Shown here piece by piece: positions 12,525 to 25,255 of a DNA stretch of 64,000 nucleotides. Location of the stretch: positions 5,929,794 to 5,993,793 of the forward strand of contig JANVCC010000077.1 in the NCBI GenBank assembly GCA_025345505.1, read 5' to 3'. Source of the stretch: Todiramphus chloris collaris. Taxonomy: Eukaryota > Chordata > Aves > Coraciiformes > Alcedinidae. The translations under genes and the position numbers were made by a program. Each line of letters begins with the position of its first letter. The stretch's first letter is position 1. The notes below the pieces were generated by a model, which was not told the origin of the DNA, searched no databases, and saw only the letters and a list, made by a program, of their open reading frames with translations.

Positions 12525-14820
12525 CCCGGTAGTCCGAACTGCAAAGGTAGGTAAATGCCAATTAAAAGTTGACGCTTGGCCACATGGTGAATTTTTGAGA
12601 ACCCCAGCTGTTTGAGGTGTAAGAACATCTGTGATTGTCAACAGTTCATTAGAAAATCGCTGGCAATAAAAAAATGCAAGTCCTCCTCTTCCCCACAGCA
12701 ATTGGATTCAGGATGGTCTGCTTGTCCTCCATATTATTTTACTTTGTTCATAGAGAGATGAAATTTGCAACAAATTTTACTTCTGTGTTTCCCTTGTGGT
12801 GCAATGATCTAACATCATTATTCACTCTTTACTTACACGGGATTTGAATATGCCATTGTTTCTTGGACAATAAAAACATCATTTGCCTAGCAGTCATCAC
12901 ATACATTAAATCTTGGCCATATGTGTATTACATTCCTGTGTCATATTCCTTGGACAGAGCCTGGGTAAATTCCTTTGGCTCGAGTTTTAACATGATGGTT
13001 GTAATAACTGAGAAAGCTTCCATTAATAACTGGTCAGAGCACTAAGTTTATACTTTTTCAGAACCCTTTACAGTATTGGGATGGTAATGGATCTCTAGCA
13101 TGGGACTGTCTAGCAGTTTGCACATTTGATCAAAAATATGAAGTCAGGAGCAATGGACCATTCTTAGGCTTACGTAAAAAAAGAATTAAAAAAAAGATGC
13201 CATGCTCAATCAGACCTGTCTGTGCAGGGAACCTGAGATGGGATGTAAGTCTGGCTGTAGGATCTTCTTGAGCTTTGCAGGTCTGTTGCTGCTTGGATTC
13301 TTCTTTTTGAATTTTTGACTGCCTGCAGCAGAATTTCCATTGCTGACATTGTCCCTGAGCTACGTAGCAACAAGGATAGGAGAATGGTCTACTATGTAGT
13401 ATTTCTTTCTCACATGTTTCTGCAGCTCCCTCTTTTTTTCTTTTCTTGTATTTGGCTATAGACCTGAGGGTGAGATCACACATGTATAGAATGAGAGCTA
13501 TAGAAACACATTACTCAGCCGTACTTAGTGCCAGCATTTCAAAGTGCCAAACTGCTTTTTGGGCTTTCAGTATCACACTTTGGAGATGTCACAGGCTACT
13601 ACTAGTCGCTGCTATCTGCTCTTTACAGCACCTGTGTAATACTTACAAATACTTTCACAGACAAACATACCTGTTTAGCTATAGGATGTTGATGGCATTG
13701 ACCTATTGTATAAAAACAATGCAGTGCTTCTGTTCCAGTGGTTCTGAGTTTGTGGATTTCTCTATTCAAAATTTGAAATGAGACAATTATAAAAGCAAAG
13801 ATAGTTTAACCATGACATTTGTTCATTGTTTTTGTCCTCAGCAGTTCTGTATAGACTCTCTTCATAATTAAGGTCTTTACCGAGTAAAGAAGATTCCCAG
13901 CAGTCACCCTGGAATTGGATTAACAGCACAAGAAACTCCCCCTTGCTAACCACATGTTCAAGTCCCTTTATATCTTCCCATACACAAGTCCTTCTTCAAT
14001 TTATTTAAATGATTCACTGCAATTTTGCTCTGTGGACTGGAAGAAATCTAGACAGGCTTTATTTGGAAGTACAGTGGTGCATAGAGTCTCCATCTGAAAT
14101 TAGGGCCGTGTAGTACAAATTATCATATAAACACAAATTAAGAGAAATCCTCTGCACTGATGAGTTGATAATCTTGGTTGTCAAGACAAAGAATGGGAGC
14201 AAGGAGTAGTGTTATCTCTGCGTATGCTCCATATGCACAGGCTAATTCACCAAAGGTGGTGCAGAGAATGCGTTACAACATTCAGAACTGAACTTTCATT
14301 TCTCATATCCGAATACACTGCCTTAATTACAAGACTGATCTCTCCCTTGTCAGTCATTATAAACTCTGCAATCATTTGAGGTTGTTACTGTGCCAGGCCA
14401 TGTATTGTGATGGAATCAATATAGCTAGCATTAAGCAGAACTGTGTTTCTCTTTACCTGCAGATGTGGGAAAATAAGTAACTTTTGTCTTTCAGATTTAC
14501 AAACGGCATCCTTGCTACACTGGTAGAAGAGGAAAGATAATTTTAGTATATCCATGTTTTATAGCTGCTCTCTGGTTCAGCATGTCCCAGCAGTCTCCAT
14601 CCATTCTTAGGATCATCTTTGTGTTAATGATGTAAACATTTCCACAGGTCACGCTGCACAACTTGGTTGTGTTCATTATCTTTTGGGGGAAATTTTTGTC
14701 CTTTCTTTAGTCTCCACTGAATCTGCAGTGTTCATGTGATGCAATTTATTTTTGGGTATCCTCTTTAAATGAATATCTTGGATGTGAAGAAGTGACTAAC
14801 AAACTCAGTAGATGCAGAAT
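12525..14820. other. Non-coding stretch, no gene identified
   Basis: Frames at 13130-13483 (minus) and 13446-13781 (plus) overlap antisense and show no domain. The sequence is unique and AT-rich, with no recognisable repeat before the CR1 copy that follows. Confidence 0.45.
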
Positions 14821-14824
14821 ATTA

Positions 14825-15075
14825 TGGAATCATAGAATCATTTAGGTTGAAAATACCCTTAAGTTCATAAAGTCCAACCATTAACTCAGCACAGCCTAGT
14901 CCCCCACTAAGCCATGTCCCTCACCACCACATCTGCATGTCTCCAGGAATGGTGACTCAATCACTTCCCTGGGCAGTGCTTAACAATCCTTTTGGTGAAG
15001 AAATTTTTCTTGATGTCCAATCTAAACCATCCCTGGCACAACTTTAGGCTATTTCCTCTTGTCCTATACTAACAG
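14825..15075 (-). mobile_element. CR1 LINE 3' end, 5'-truncated (minus strand)
   Basis: On the plus strand the copy begins with GGAATCATAGAATCATTTAG, the reverse complement of the (ATTCTATG)n-type CR1 terminus. It continues through landmarks of the avian CR1 3' UTR: AAGTCCAACC at 14869-14878, 'ccatgtcc', 'ggtgactc', 'cttccctgggcagtgctt', 'aagaaatttttcttgatgtccaat', and 'ttcctcttgtcctat' ending near 15070. CR1 is the dominant avian retrotransposon and is usually 5'-truncated, so a roughly 250-bp fragment is ordinary. Similarity fades after about 15075. It encodes nothing here. The wording recalls neognath CR1 subfamilies, but the subfamily is not resolved. Confidence 0.93.
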
Positions 15076-16010
15076 ATGTACTCTGAGGAATCTGGCTGTG
15101 GTGTATAAGACATTACCATCACTTTGCTGTCCATCCCACCCATCCTACTGAGGTCACCAAACCTACAGCAGACCTAACAAAATCGAGTGAGGAGGGAGGG
15201 TGTGCTTCAGTCATGTCAGCGCAAAGGCCAGAAGCTTAAATGGGAGTTAACCCTTGTTGGTGATAAAAGCTGAACTGCCAAGTCTTGCGCTGATGCAACT
15301 GTTCTGTGGCATCAGTTTTGCTGTAGGGGCAGAGATGTCATCCAAAGGGGAAGCAAGGGGCTGGCATGGCAGAGGAGAACAGTGTATTTTGAAAGGCAGC
15401 TAAAGGAAAAGGCCTTGCAAAATCAAGTGCAGTGAGACTGCTGATAACCAACACATCTCCTTCTGGAGCTATTTGAAGACATGTTGTGGGATTGCTTTCT
15501 AAGAGAACACTTGCAGCCATCTTCTGGTTTTGGACACCATATCAATCCCAGTGATTATATGCCTCTTATGATGTAATTTGTATCTTAATGGTAATGAACT
15601 GGATTGGAATCTCTTCAGATAGACATGACATTCCAGTAATAATAAGTATCTAAAGTGTTAGATTTCTTCTGTGGGATTTACAGGCCAGAAAAGATTGTTG
15701 AGGTATTTTGTATACTGTTGATATAATTTATAAATACTGGATTGATACCTTTTGCAAAAAGAAAACTCTAATTTCCAGATTTCGAGTTTATTTTTGCATG
15801 AAAAATAATGATAGTGTGAAGGTGGCTCTTTACATATTTTACAAAAGGACAAAATACTGTTCCCTGTGCTTGAGTAATGGTTTTTTTTTTTTTTGCTTTA
15901 TTGGGAATGACGGGGAGAGGAAGAGGAAATTAGAGAAACATTTAAAAATGACAATTTTGGTTCAAAAATTACACAAGCAAACACTCTTGACCAAGGTGTT
16001 GAATTAGAAA
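15076..16010. other. Non-coding stretch with a T14 tract
   Basis: After the CR1 similarity ends the sequence is unique. An uninterrupted T run occupies 15881-15894. The frames at 15338-15520, 15658-15852 and 15708-16007 are short and without domain character. Confidence 0.45.
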
Positions 16011-16014
16011 GTTT

Positions 16015-16250
16015 GATATTGCATAAAGCTAAGCAATCGGAAGTAATGCTGCCAATAAGACATTAATTTATTTACTCGAGGTACCCATTGTTAGCACTAA
16101 TAATACATTTCAACATATTGAAATTGCCAGATAATTCTTTTGTGACTTTTATGCTGGATGATATTGTTATTTAAATGAACCTGCAGACCGCACTGTAATG
16201 AAGAAATGCATGTTTTGCCTAACAGTTATCAACCAGCATTCCAGCAAAAT
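16015..16250. other. Candidate conserved noncoding element
   Basis: An AT-rich unique block with closely packed homeodomain and POU-like words (GACATTAATTTATTTAC, GCACTAATAATAC, TATTTAAATGAAC) and retained CpGs (ACTCGAGG, GACCGCAC). The plus-strand frame starting at 16206 has no domain. Enhancer function is inference only. Confidence 0.25.
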
Positions 16251-17050
16251 GAGAATTTTTACCTCCATTCATTCGGAGGGGAAGCTGGGGGTCACTGTTT
16301 TCAATATGGACCTTTAAAAAGCCTTTCAGCAGTGAATAATTATAAGCCACAGCTTCTGAAATTACCTGTATTCACTGTAGGGGAGAAGAAACTTTCATCT
16401 TTTGTAATGAAGTACACTTGCTCATTCAAACTTTGTAAGAGTTTGCTAAAATGACGGGTGCATTGTGCTGATTTAGTATTAGGTGAAGTAATAAAAGAAA
16501 TCGATTTTTAAATATCCAGATACCCTTGTTTATTCAATTCTACTTTTCTTCAATTTTGGGTCCATCTTGTCAAATAACACTGATGGAAAAAATGTGAGCT
16601 CTCATGTAAGTAACCTTATCTGTACAAATTGCTGTTTACTAAAACAAATGTTACTTCATTTTGAGCTTCAAATTCATTTTGCACTTTCATTTGATGATTG
16701 GTGTTTGAAACTGTTTTGGTCATGCTAATTTTGCTATATTAAGTTTTAGAAAAAGATTTTCTTTTTCGTAGTTCAAAACTACGCAGAAGATAGGGATTGG
16801 AAATATGGCTTGCAGCAATGGGCTTTGGACTTCTCTCTTTGTTCTTAAAAACAATCAGGTTGGCAATATTCATTGGTGTAAAGGAACAGAAAAGTCATTA
16901 TCTGGAGAGTATTTTTTTTTTTTTAAATGATATACAATAATTTGTTAATTATTGCCAGAAAAAAGCATGCAGTTTTACTTCTGAAAATGTGCGTTCCAGT
17001 TAATGAAAAACATTACCCTGCAGCCTCTGTGGGATTTTTCCACTTGTAAA
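16251..17050. other. AT-rich stretch, nothing identified
   Basis: Homopolymer T runs (for example 16913-16924) and AT-rich unique DNA. No frame with domain character and no recognised transposon. Confidence 0.4.
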
Positions 17051-17052
17051 AG

Positions 17053-17067
17053 TTTTTTTTTTTTTTT
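17053..17067. repeat. Poly-T tract (T15)
   Basis: An uninterrupted run of 15 T. No retroposed sequence is recognisable beside it that would explain it as the tail of a minus-strand retrocopy. Confidence 0.9.
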
Positions 17068-20000
17068 AAGAAGGAAGAAACTGATCCCACATTTTCCTAA
17101 ATAGGACTTATAGGCAAGGGCTAATTCAAGCCTCACCCTCAGACAATAAGGAAGACAAAGTTGAAGGTTGAGAGTTTTCATTTTGAATTCTGCATATTTA
17201 CTTTCAGAGTAAAAATACTTTCTTTGTTGGGTTTGTTAGTGTTTTTTTAACTAAATGGCGGATTGCAAATTGGGTTGATTGTTTCAATCAAAGTTGTTTT
17301 CCCTCTACTTTGAGCAATTCAGAGACTTGATGTCCTCACTCAGAGGAAGTCTTCTTCCCTGTCCTGGACAACACTAACCTGCCTCTGGTAGCATCACTCA
17401 AAAAAAAACCCACTTCATCTGTAAAATAAAATCTGGCTTTGTAAATAAGATAAGTTCACAGTAGCTAGAAGGTTAAATCCTGCATATGAAGCTGTTTAAA
17501 CTGAGTGATGCTGCTTTATATTTTTCCCCAGCAGTGTGACAAAGGAGGCAGTGGGAATAGAAACGTGATAGAGATAGATGATGTTACTATTAAAGTTGAG
17601 CTTTTTTAACCCCCTGCTCATGATAACTGTATTAAAGGATGCATAACCAGGTAGTTTCTAGCTGTATGTCTATCACCCAACTTGCTAAATATTTATTAGA
17701 CCAGAATTTTGCCTGTGAGTTAATCATATTTAAATATGAGCCATATGTTCATTACTCTGAAATACAGTGATCCATGTTTCATTCAGCTGTTTAGTAAACT
17801 TTGTCTTCTGTCCATGTACTCAGGCTCCCAAGCTATGGTAACACACACAACGAGACATCTAGAAGAGCAAACATAATCCTTATTATACAGCCAACAATGG
17901 TTTTGTGCTTTGAAATATCTAGGACCAGGACTCTTAGGCTGCATACAAATACAGAGCAAAGAGTTGCCCCCTCCAGAGAATTTACATCCAGATGGCTGAG
18001 GCACATAAAGATATTTTCTCAGGGTAACAAGTTGCCTCAAGTCAGCTGACAGGAATATGCATTCTCAGCAAATGCAGAGTAATTCAAGCTGATTTAGCCC
18101 TTTCTCCTGTGATAACTTGTAAACCCAAAGAAAGGAGACAACAGGTGGATATAAGCAGATGGGGAAGCACAAGGAGTGAATAAGAAGGTTGGCTTCATAG
18201 GTAGTGGGCTCAATATTGCAGCAGCACAGCCATTGTCAAGCCTTTTTTTTCCTGGCATCAGAGTTAAGAGGAGGCTTGAGAGGGGATTTAAAGGAGGATA
18301 ACGAGGGAGCTTTGTGGACATGAACAAGGAGCTCTACCCAAGCATGGGGGCAGCAGGGGAGAAAGCACAAAGATCCTTACTTGAAAAGGTAACAAATGGG
18401 TGATGGAGCCTACTGTCAGGGGCTGACTGGAGGTGGGAGCTCTCCCCTCTGGAATAAATGAATGAGAATAGGTTGGGAGGGGATTAGGCTGAGAATGCTT
18501 TGAAAGAAAAAGCAAGTAGATTATGTTTATATAACAGAAAAAGGGAAACCACAGCAAAGAGTAACAATGGTCAAAGTGATGAGCAAAGAAAACGCCAGTA
18601 TCAAAAATACTCTTCAAGCTTTTCCAAAGCTGCCCTTTCACTAAGCAGAAGGAAGAGGTGCATTGTAACGATGGCTTTGTATGCGTCCCCATCATAACCA
18701 ACTTCTCACAGTTGCTTTCTGAAACTCGGCAATTTTCACTAGAAATTTTCTAAGCCTGGCCATCTACCCTTGAGGTGAACAGTTGTTTTGCCTGAGCCAG
18801 AAGAATTTTCTTGTTCTTTATTATAAGGAAATAGGACAAAAGTATACCTCGCTGCTGGAGGGTGGGGGGGGGAAGTTATGGTTTCTTCATTTACATTTTT
18901 TTACATTGTTACAGGAATAGACTCGTTGCTTTGTTGATTTGTCGTAACGATCTAAAATTCAGCTTTACAGATTCTCAGACTGAAAAACACTGGGTTTGTT
19001 ATGTCCTCAGATGTGCAGTTTTCATTATTTGCTTCTGAAAAATATTACTGGCTGTTTTTAAAAGGGTGTTTACTACCAGCAGTCTTATAGCAAAGCACAT
19101 ATCTGTCCTTAGGCAACCATATTCCTCAAAATCTGAAAAAAAAACGTAACTGAGGATATACTGTGTTCTTATATGAACCATCTGTTGTTGATGGAAAGGC
19201 AAGAACAGATGATCTGAACTAGTCTGTTAGTGCATAATTCTGTCCTGGTTTGAAGACCCAGGATTTAGCTTGAGCTCATCACTCCTGCCCTTTGTGCCAC
19301 CAGAGCCCAGTGGGATGCTCTGGTGCATCCATCCTTCTTGGGAGGAATACAGACAGCACTACTGCTCATGTGGCCATTGCCAACTCACATCTATATAGCT
19401 GTGCTGAAGGTCCTTCCCTGTCTTTTGGTTTTGCCTCCTGCACAAAAGACACATCTGCAAATTGTTAGGAAGAGGAAAAAAAAAAAAAAGATTGGTGTCG
19501 ATGCTGCTGAATGGATGAATTTAACAGTGAATAGTAAGCTGTGTCTGGATGTTTCAATGTCAGGGTGGCCTTATTACTGTACATACTTAGAGAGGATTTT
19601 ATAATCAATTGCAAAGCTGCGTGATTGTTTTGACATGTGACATATATACAAGGGTGCACTAATCACTGTTTTAATAAAATGCTTAGCCCTGTTGTGAACG
19701 TTGTCATTTGTTTAGCACACAAATCATATTAAGCCAACCAGCAGCTATAATTTTGGAAATTGGTGGAATATTCCTATAAAGAAGTACGAAAGATTGTAAA
19801 GATTGAATAACTTCATTGTCTTAGTGACCAGTTGGGGAGGGGGAGTCCGTCCTCTTTAATTTTTTCTTCTTTTAAAAATACTTTGTGGTTCAGCAGCACA
19901 GACACTGCATATCTTTGTACCCCCACACAGTCACCATGTTAATAGCTGTTTGCTAGCTGTGGTCAGTTAATTTAAAAAAGCTGGCATGCTGGTATTATAG

Positions 20001-23000
20001 GTCACAATAGATTATTCTTGAATCAAATGTAGTATTGTTGCTTCAAACCAAACCCCCACCCATGACAAAATTCATTATAGCTCTTTAATTTCTAATAGTG
20101 TTTGAAAGGATGAACCTGAGATGATATGAAAGGAGGTTCAGTTTCTTAACATTTTCTGAAGCCATGCATCCTCCTGTTCCTACTTTGCTCTTGCTACACG
20201 TGTAGACTCAGTACGGGGTTACTGTTGATTCAGGAACCTAGCACTTTGTTTTGTTGCAAATAAGAACATAGATTATAAAATGTTCGCTGACATGATGAAT
20301 GTGAGCATGGTCCTGGAGTATATTTCTCCTCTGAATGTGTGTTATATGCATTTCTATGATACACATAAATGCAAGGCAGTCAATCTAAAATAAGTTTTAT
20401 TCAACGTAATGCAGTGGCACAAAAACTCCAGGCCCTTCTTGACTCAGTCAGTCACTGGAAGCCTGTCAATGCATTGAAGGTAACTGGGCTCCCAAAGCTC
20501 ACTTGCCCTGCAATAGCCATCATACTCTGGGTGTTGGCTGATACACCAAGTGGTATCACTTTCTGACAAGAGCCTCGACTATTCTATTCAGACTGGAATG
20601 GAGAGTTTGTGGGGAGCTTTAAAGCTGGAGAGGTGATTTCTGGCTGCTTGAGTGAAAATCTGAGTAGGGATGCATCAGGTTGCCCGTATCAGTGGCGAGG
20701 AAACATTCCGGCTTTCAGTCCAGTGAGAGCACTGAGTTTGAGAGATGAAATGCCAACTCTTCTGTTCTCATTTCTAGGAAGTCCTGAGTCCTGTGGATGC
20801 CATCTGATATACCTGTGTGATCCTATATGAAAATGATGAGTATGGTAGCACTACAGTATAGATAGGGAGAGACTCCCCCAAAAAAAGCAACCACACAACA
20901 CTGCGGTTGTGCTCTTTACTACGTTTGACAAAGATGGAGTTTCTGGTCAAAAGGAGGGAGAAAGAGATATATACAGACCTAGTGTCCATTGCCCTTTTCT
21001 CATCCATCCAAATAGTCATGACAGTGTGTCTAGGGAAGCTGATGGGGGATAGTTCCACATGTCTGCTGCTGTGAATACCTTGAATTGACAAATTAATCAT
21101 TACATCAGGAGAAACAGACGCACCTTTCCTCAAAGAGTCAGTAGATAGAATATTCAGCTGATGTGTGAAATGTGAGTCTTCAGTCTGATTTGGGGAACGG
21201 GATCTTGGTCTTTCAGATGGCGGGAGAGCATGATAATTATGGAGCTATTGCATTTTCTGGAGTGGGATGAGTGTATGCCCATTTGTTCTCTGATTTATCA
21301 TATAAAAGTAATTGTTTTGCAAGCTGATGTAGGCATGGAAAAGTTTTGTAGGATAAGAAAATGGATTCCCACTCATGGCAAGGTCTGAACATGAGAAAAG
21401 GACTCTGTGCACCTCTGCACAGATTATTGTTTTCCATGCACTTGAAAGCCAGAACATACCTTCCCTATTCAACACGTAAAGCAATGGAGATGTGGTCCTA
21501 TCTCAGGACTTAAGCATCTGTAAGGGATGCAGAAGTAGAATGTATACCATTTTAACTCGCCATGTTTGAACTCTACACACACATAACTGGCAAGTATTAT
21601 GGAAAGGGAAAATATCAGTTCTGCAGGCCAGTGAGAAAATTCTCTAATGGTGAAGATTTCTAAAAACAAATGGATTGCTTCCATGAGGAATTTAGAATGA
21701 AAAATGTGATAAGTTATAGTCAGTCATTAACATTTGTTGAACATCCTACTTATTAGTAGTGTTTCGTATACTTCTGGTTCAAACATTTAATGGAAAAAAG
21801 AGTGGAATAAATGGTCTAACACTAACCAGATGGTCCTGTATGTGGAATTTCTAAAGCTTTTTGTGTACTTTATGTCGAAGATAACAAATCACACAGGTCA
21901 ACAGCTAGTGTCAGCTAGTGAGAAATGATTGTACATTTTAAGGAAGAAAAGCTCTCGAGGTCTTAGTTGCATTGGTGTCAGGGATTCAATTTTGTGATTT
22001 TCACGTGGAAAAGAAGATGTTTCCAAGTGAGGCACACTGCAGAAGAAATGTTTAAAGAGAGGTTTGTTTAGATTCCAAAAACTAGGTTATCTTAGACACA
22101 TTTAGGTTCCGGACATCTCCTTCTTTCTTTCTGTTTAATTATGTTTCTATTTTTTATCTTTGGCATCTGCAGAGGATAAAATATAGGCATAATTAGGAAT
22201 AGAGCTAGCTGATGAAAAATTAAGACTCTGCAATATTGTCTCTTTATATGCTGTTCTTAAAGTTTAAAAAAATCAGAAATGAAATCTGTGGTATGTTTTG
22301 CTTTTAGATAAGTAGCTTCATATGTTTTAACATTTTGATAGTCATACACTTGCTAAGAGTATCTGTCTGATCTGCGGCATATCTAAGTCATCCATCCCTG
22401 TAGTATCTTGCCAGGTCACTGTAGTCCTGTTGAAATATTTTCACATAGGATCTCATCCAAATAAATAAACTGTGTATGATGGTGCCGTCTATAGCCTAGA
22501 CAGCTCAAGGGATTAGTAATTAGTTATATAGCCTTTTACTTAGGGATTGTTGCTTAAGATCAGACTCAGAATGTCACTTCTAACCACAGGCTTGGCAAGT
22601 TGAAACTGGTTTCTTTCTGATCCTTGTCAATGAGGTAATGTCTAAGACATCTGGGGCAAAGTAGAAGTAGAAACTGAATTATCATTTCATTTCTAGAACT
22701 GATTTCTCACACTCATTTTTATGTAAAGGCAATGGAGCAACTATTTAACTACTGTCTACTGTTCCATGAGTACTAATAAGATCAACTTCCAGATACGTTA
22801 ACCAGAAATCTTTTATTAGCGTTACATCCGCTAAAGGAGACAAGTGTCACAGTGTTTCACATATTTATATGCCAAAGGTTGTTGCATCACAGAAAACAGC
22901 AATGGGATGAGCAATTCAGAGCTAATGATCTTTCTTTCATAAGACCATCTCCTTCCAACAGCTCAGTAGATACGTCTAGATAATGACCCAGGAGCTACAA

Positions 23001-23735
23001 AAATTGAAATTTCCTTAAAACTGAATCATGTCTCTATGGCCAGTTTATTGCTAGACTCAGAGAAATGAACCATTCTGGAGATGCAGCCTTACCTGTCTGC
23101 AGCAGTGGTCTTAACTTTTTGGTGTAGATAAAAACTCCGATGTAAAAACTGCAGTTTTGATAGAGTTCTTTTCTCTTCTTCAAATCGATCTTGAGATAAT
23201 AAATTAGAATATTCCTGCAAAAGAGAATATTTCAGATTTTCTGCTAAGGGTAGACCTTCTTTTTAAACACAAACAGCATTTACTCTTTGAATAACTACTC
23301 AAGCTAGGATTGCCTCTTCTAGAAAACACTTGCTGTTAGTGTTAGAAGAAATTTCACTTTTAATATATGTACAGTGAAGCAGTGTAGGGGGTTATTCAGC
23401 ATGGCATCTTCCTTAGATGAAGCATCTCTAAGCATTTTGCAAAGTGGTGCCATTTTCTAGAACCAGACATGGAGAACAATAAAAGCTGCAGGCAAAGGAG
23501 GGGACATGAGCTGCCTGGTGAAAGTAAAAGCAGGTTCTTAGGGACCAAACTGTGTTTTATTAATCATGTTAGCACTAGTGTCTGTGATGCAGGGTGGATA
23601 GAGAAGTGTGGGAGGACGGTATTGTGTGTGCATGTGTTGTGTTATTTATAATGTGGTTGAAGGTATTTATATGCTATGTTTTCATTGTCATGAAATGGCC
23701 ACGCACAATGCATTTATGGGTTCTCGTTGCAGTGA
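17068..23735. other. Long non-coding stretch, no gene identified
   Basis: Several frames are present (18288-18701 minus, 20774-21133 minus, 21237-21484 minus and others), but they overlap antisense neighbours and show no domain. Simple-sequence features are a G9 run at 18864-18872 and an A-rich run near 19475-19489. No recognisable transposon was found in more than 6 kb, which fits the low repeat density of bird genomes. Confidence 0.45.
18860..18872 (+). repeat. G-rich run with nine consecutive G
   Basis: GGGTGGGGGGGGG sits in otherwise AT-rich DNA. A single G9 run can slip in replication and might join nearby G pairs in a G-quadruplex, but four separated G-tracts are not present, so no such structure is claimed. 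Confidence 0.7.
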
Positions 23736-23737
23736 CT

Positions 23738-23803
23738 GTACTCATCACGCCTTGCTTGCTGAACATAAAAGTACTCATCACACCTTACTTCCTGAACATA
23801 AAA
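23738..23803. repeat. Tandem duplication, 33-bp unit, two copies
   Basis: The unit at 23738-23770 (starting GTACTCATCACGCC) is repeated at 23771-23803 (starting GTACTCATCACACC) with three substitutions, two of them G-to-A transitions, including loss of the CpG. It is a local duplication somewhat older than the one at 12446. Frames reading through it repeat the same peptide, which is a by-product. Confidence 0.93.
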
Positions 23804-24409
23804 TGAAAGTGTTGCTTTCTAGTAGGTGCTAATGCACTCTCAAAAAGGTAGAGAGCCTGTGTAATATTTGTTAAGCCAGGGATCAGTAAACCTATCTTTC
23901 AACTTTGTAAGAAGTTATAAAATGCAAAGGGATTTTCTGAGACGCTGCTTGAAAGAGAAAAGAAAACAAGTTTTCCCTTACATTGTTTTTGGGTTTTGCA
24001 CCATATTTTACTGATAACTGTAGACTAGTTGTAAAGATTAGAACAAGAAGTGACACGTTCTCTTTTCTATTATGTACATGCATGAATAATATTGTCTGTT
24101 GTGCACTTACATCTGTGTATTTATGCTTTGGTTTATGTGTGCGCACACTTGTGCAAAGGTGTATCTCTAAAGGTGTTTAATTTTTGCTTATGATCTTAGA
24201 TGTTCAGTTCTCTCTATTATTATATTCTTTTCCGAAACATTTCCTTTAAATATGTATAAAAATAGGGCAAGAGAGACCCTATTTTGTCTATAAAAATGCC
24301 TTAGTAAGTGCCTGTCACATTTATGTAGTGTTATATTTAGAGTGGAGCTGAAGAAATCACTAAAACAGATACCCAAAAGCTCCTGGAAGTGATTTGTTAT
24401 GAGAGTTGA
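23804..24409. other. Non-coding stretch, nothing identified
   Basis: AT-rich unique sequence. The overlapping antisense frames at 23892-24146 and 23983-24180 have no domain character. Confidence 0.4.
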
Positions 24410-24730
24410 CATGGAGCCAGTGGCTCTCTGTTACCAGTTCCTGGTCACTAACACAGCAGGCTCCTCTAAGGTGTGACCCACTGATGGTGGCAGCTCATGC
24501 CCCGTCAGGCTGCTGCAGCACTGGCCTCTCCTCCCTAATCAGCACAGCCTGCACCCTCCACGCCCAGCATGTGCACACTCCTTCCACTCGGCCTCACCCA
24601 GGCTGGGTGCCATCCTTCACAGCTGCCTCCACTGCTTTTTCCCGGTGGAAAATCCCATCCATCTCTAGGGAAAGGACTTGGCCACTGGGTTTGCATCTTG
24701 TGGGTCCAGCTGGGAAGACCTCACAGGCAA
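24410..24730. other. GC-rich patch inside AT-rich DNA
   Basis: Base composition changes sharply: this segment is visibly C- and G-rich while both flanks are AT-rich. CpG is scarce (about four), so it is not a CpG island promoter. The plus-strand frame 24406-24771 and a second overlapping frame owe their length to the scarcity of TAA and TAG in GC-rich DNA, and their Ser/Pro/His/Thr-rich translations show no domain. It could be an unrecognised transposon, an exon remnant or a conversion hotspot. Confidence 0.6.
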
Positions 24731-25180
24731 GAGCACAAAAAGAAGGTACAAGTTCAGCAGTGAGCTGTTGAAGTCCAGTAGTAGCAACTCAGCTGCGGTC
24801 TTGGAGACCGTGGAATTATACACAGGAAACAAGTTGACTGTATATTTGAAGTATGCAGACAATTTTAATTAGTTTAGTAACTCAGTTCAGATGATTTTAC
24901 AAAATGTTATAAAGTTTTGAAATACTGCAGTCAAGAATGGGAGAGCAGACGTAGTATTAAATTATTATTTGTCAGGTATTTGGATATTCTAGGGGCAGCC
25001 CAGGGCCTGGAGTCACTGCATAAACCTAGGAGTAGGGTTGTCCTCTGCTCTGAAGAGCCTACCTTATCAGCTCTTGTTTCCAGATGTAGAAACCCAGTAA
25101 TCCTGACTGAATGTCCTATTATTGTTCAGTAGTAAAACTTGGGATTGGGATGTTTGCAGTGTGAAATCTCTTGCTGATTT

Positions 25181-25255
25181 GAGCCCTGGTCCTGTGAATA
25201 CTTACCATTGTGCTTATTGTCATGGAGATGCATACTCCCACTGAGTACTCCAAGT
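25181..25255 (-). repeat. Ancient sauropsid dispersed repeat, copy A (tentative)
   Basis: Read from 25181, the wording 'gagccctggtcctgtgaatacttaccattgtgc' then 'actcccactgagtactcc' resembles an old dispersed repeat I remember from turtle, crocodile and bird sequence, with the gist 'gggcctgatcctgcaaacacttac...agtagtcccattgaagtcaatggg'. Its reverse complement also resembles the segment at 59921-59993 within this window. I do not know the family's database name. Confidence 0.35.

Noticed and set aside
24406..24771. 121-codon plus frame in the GC-rich patch
   Set aside because: GC-rich DNA lacks stop codons; a second frame is also open and neither has a domain.
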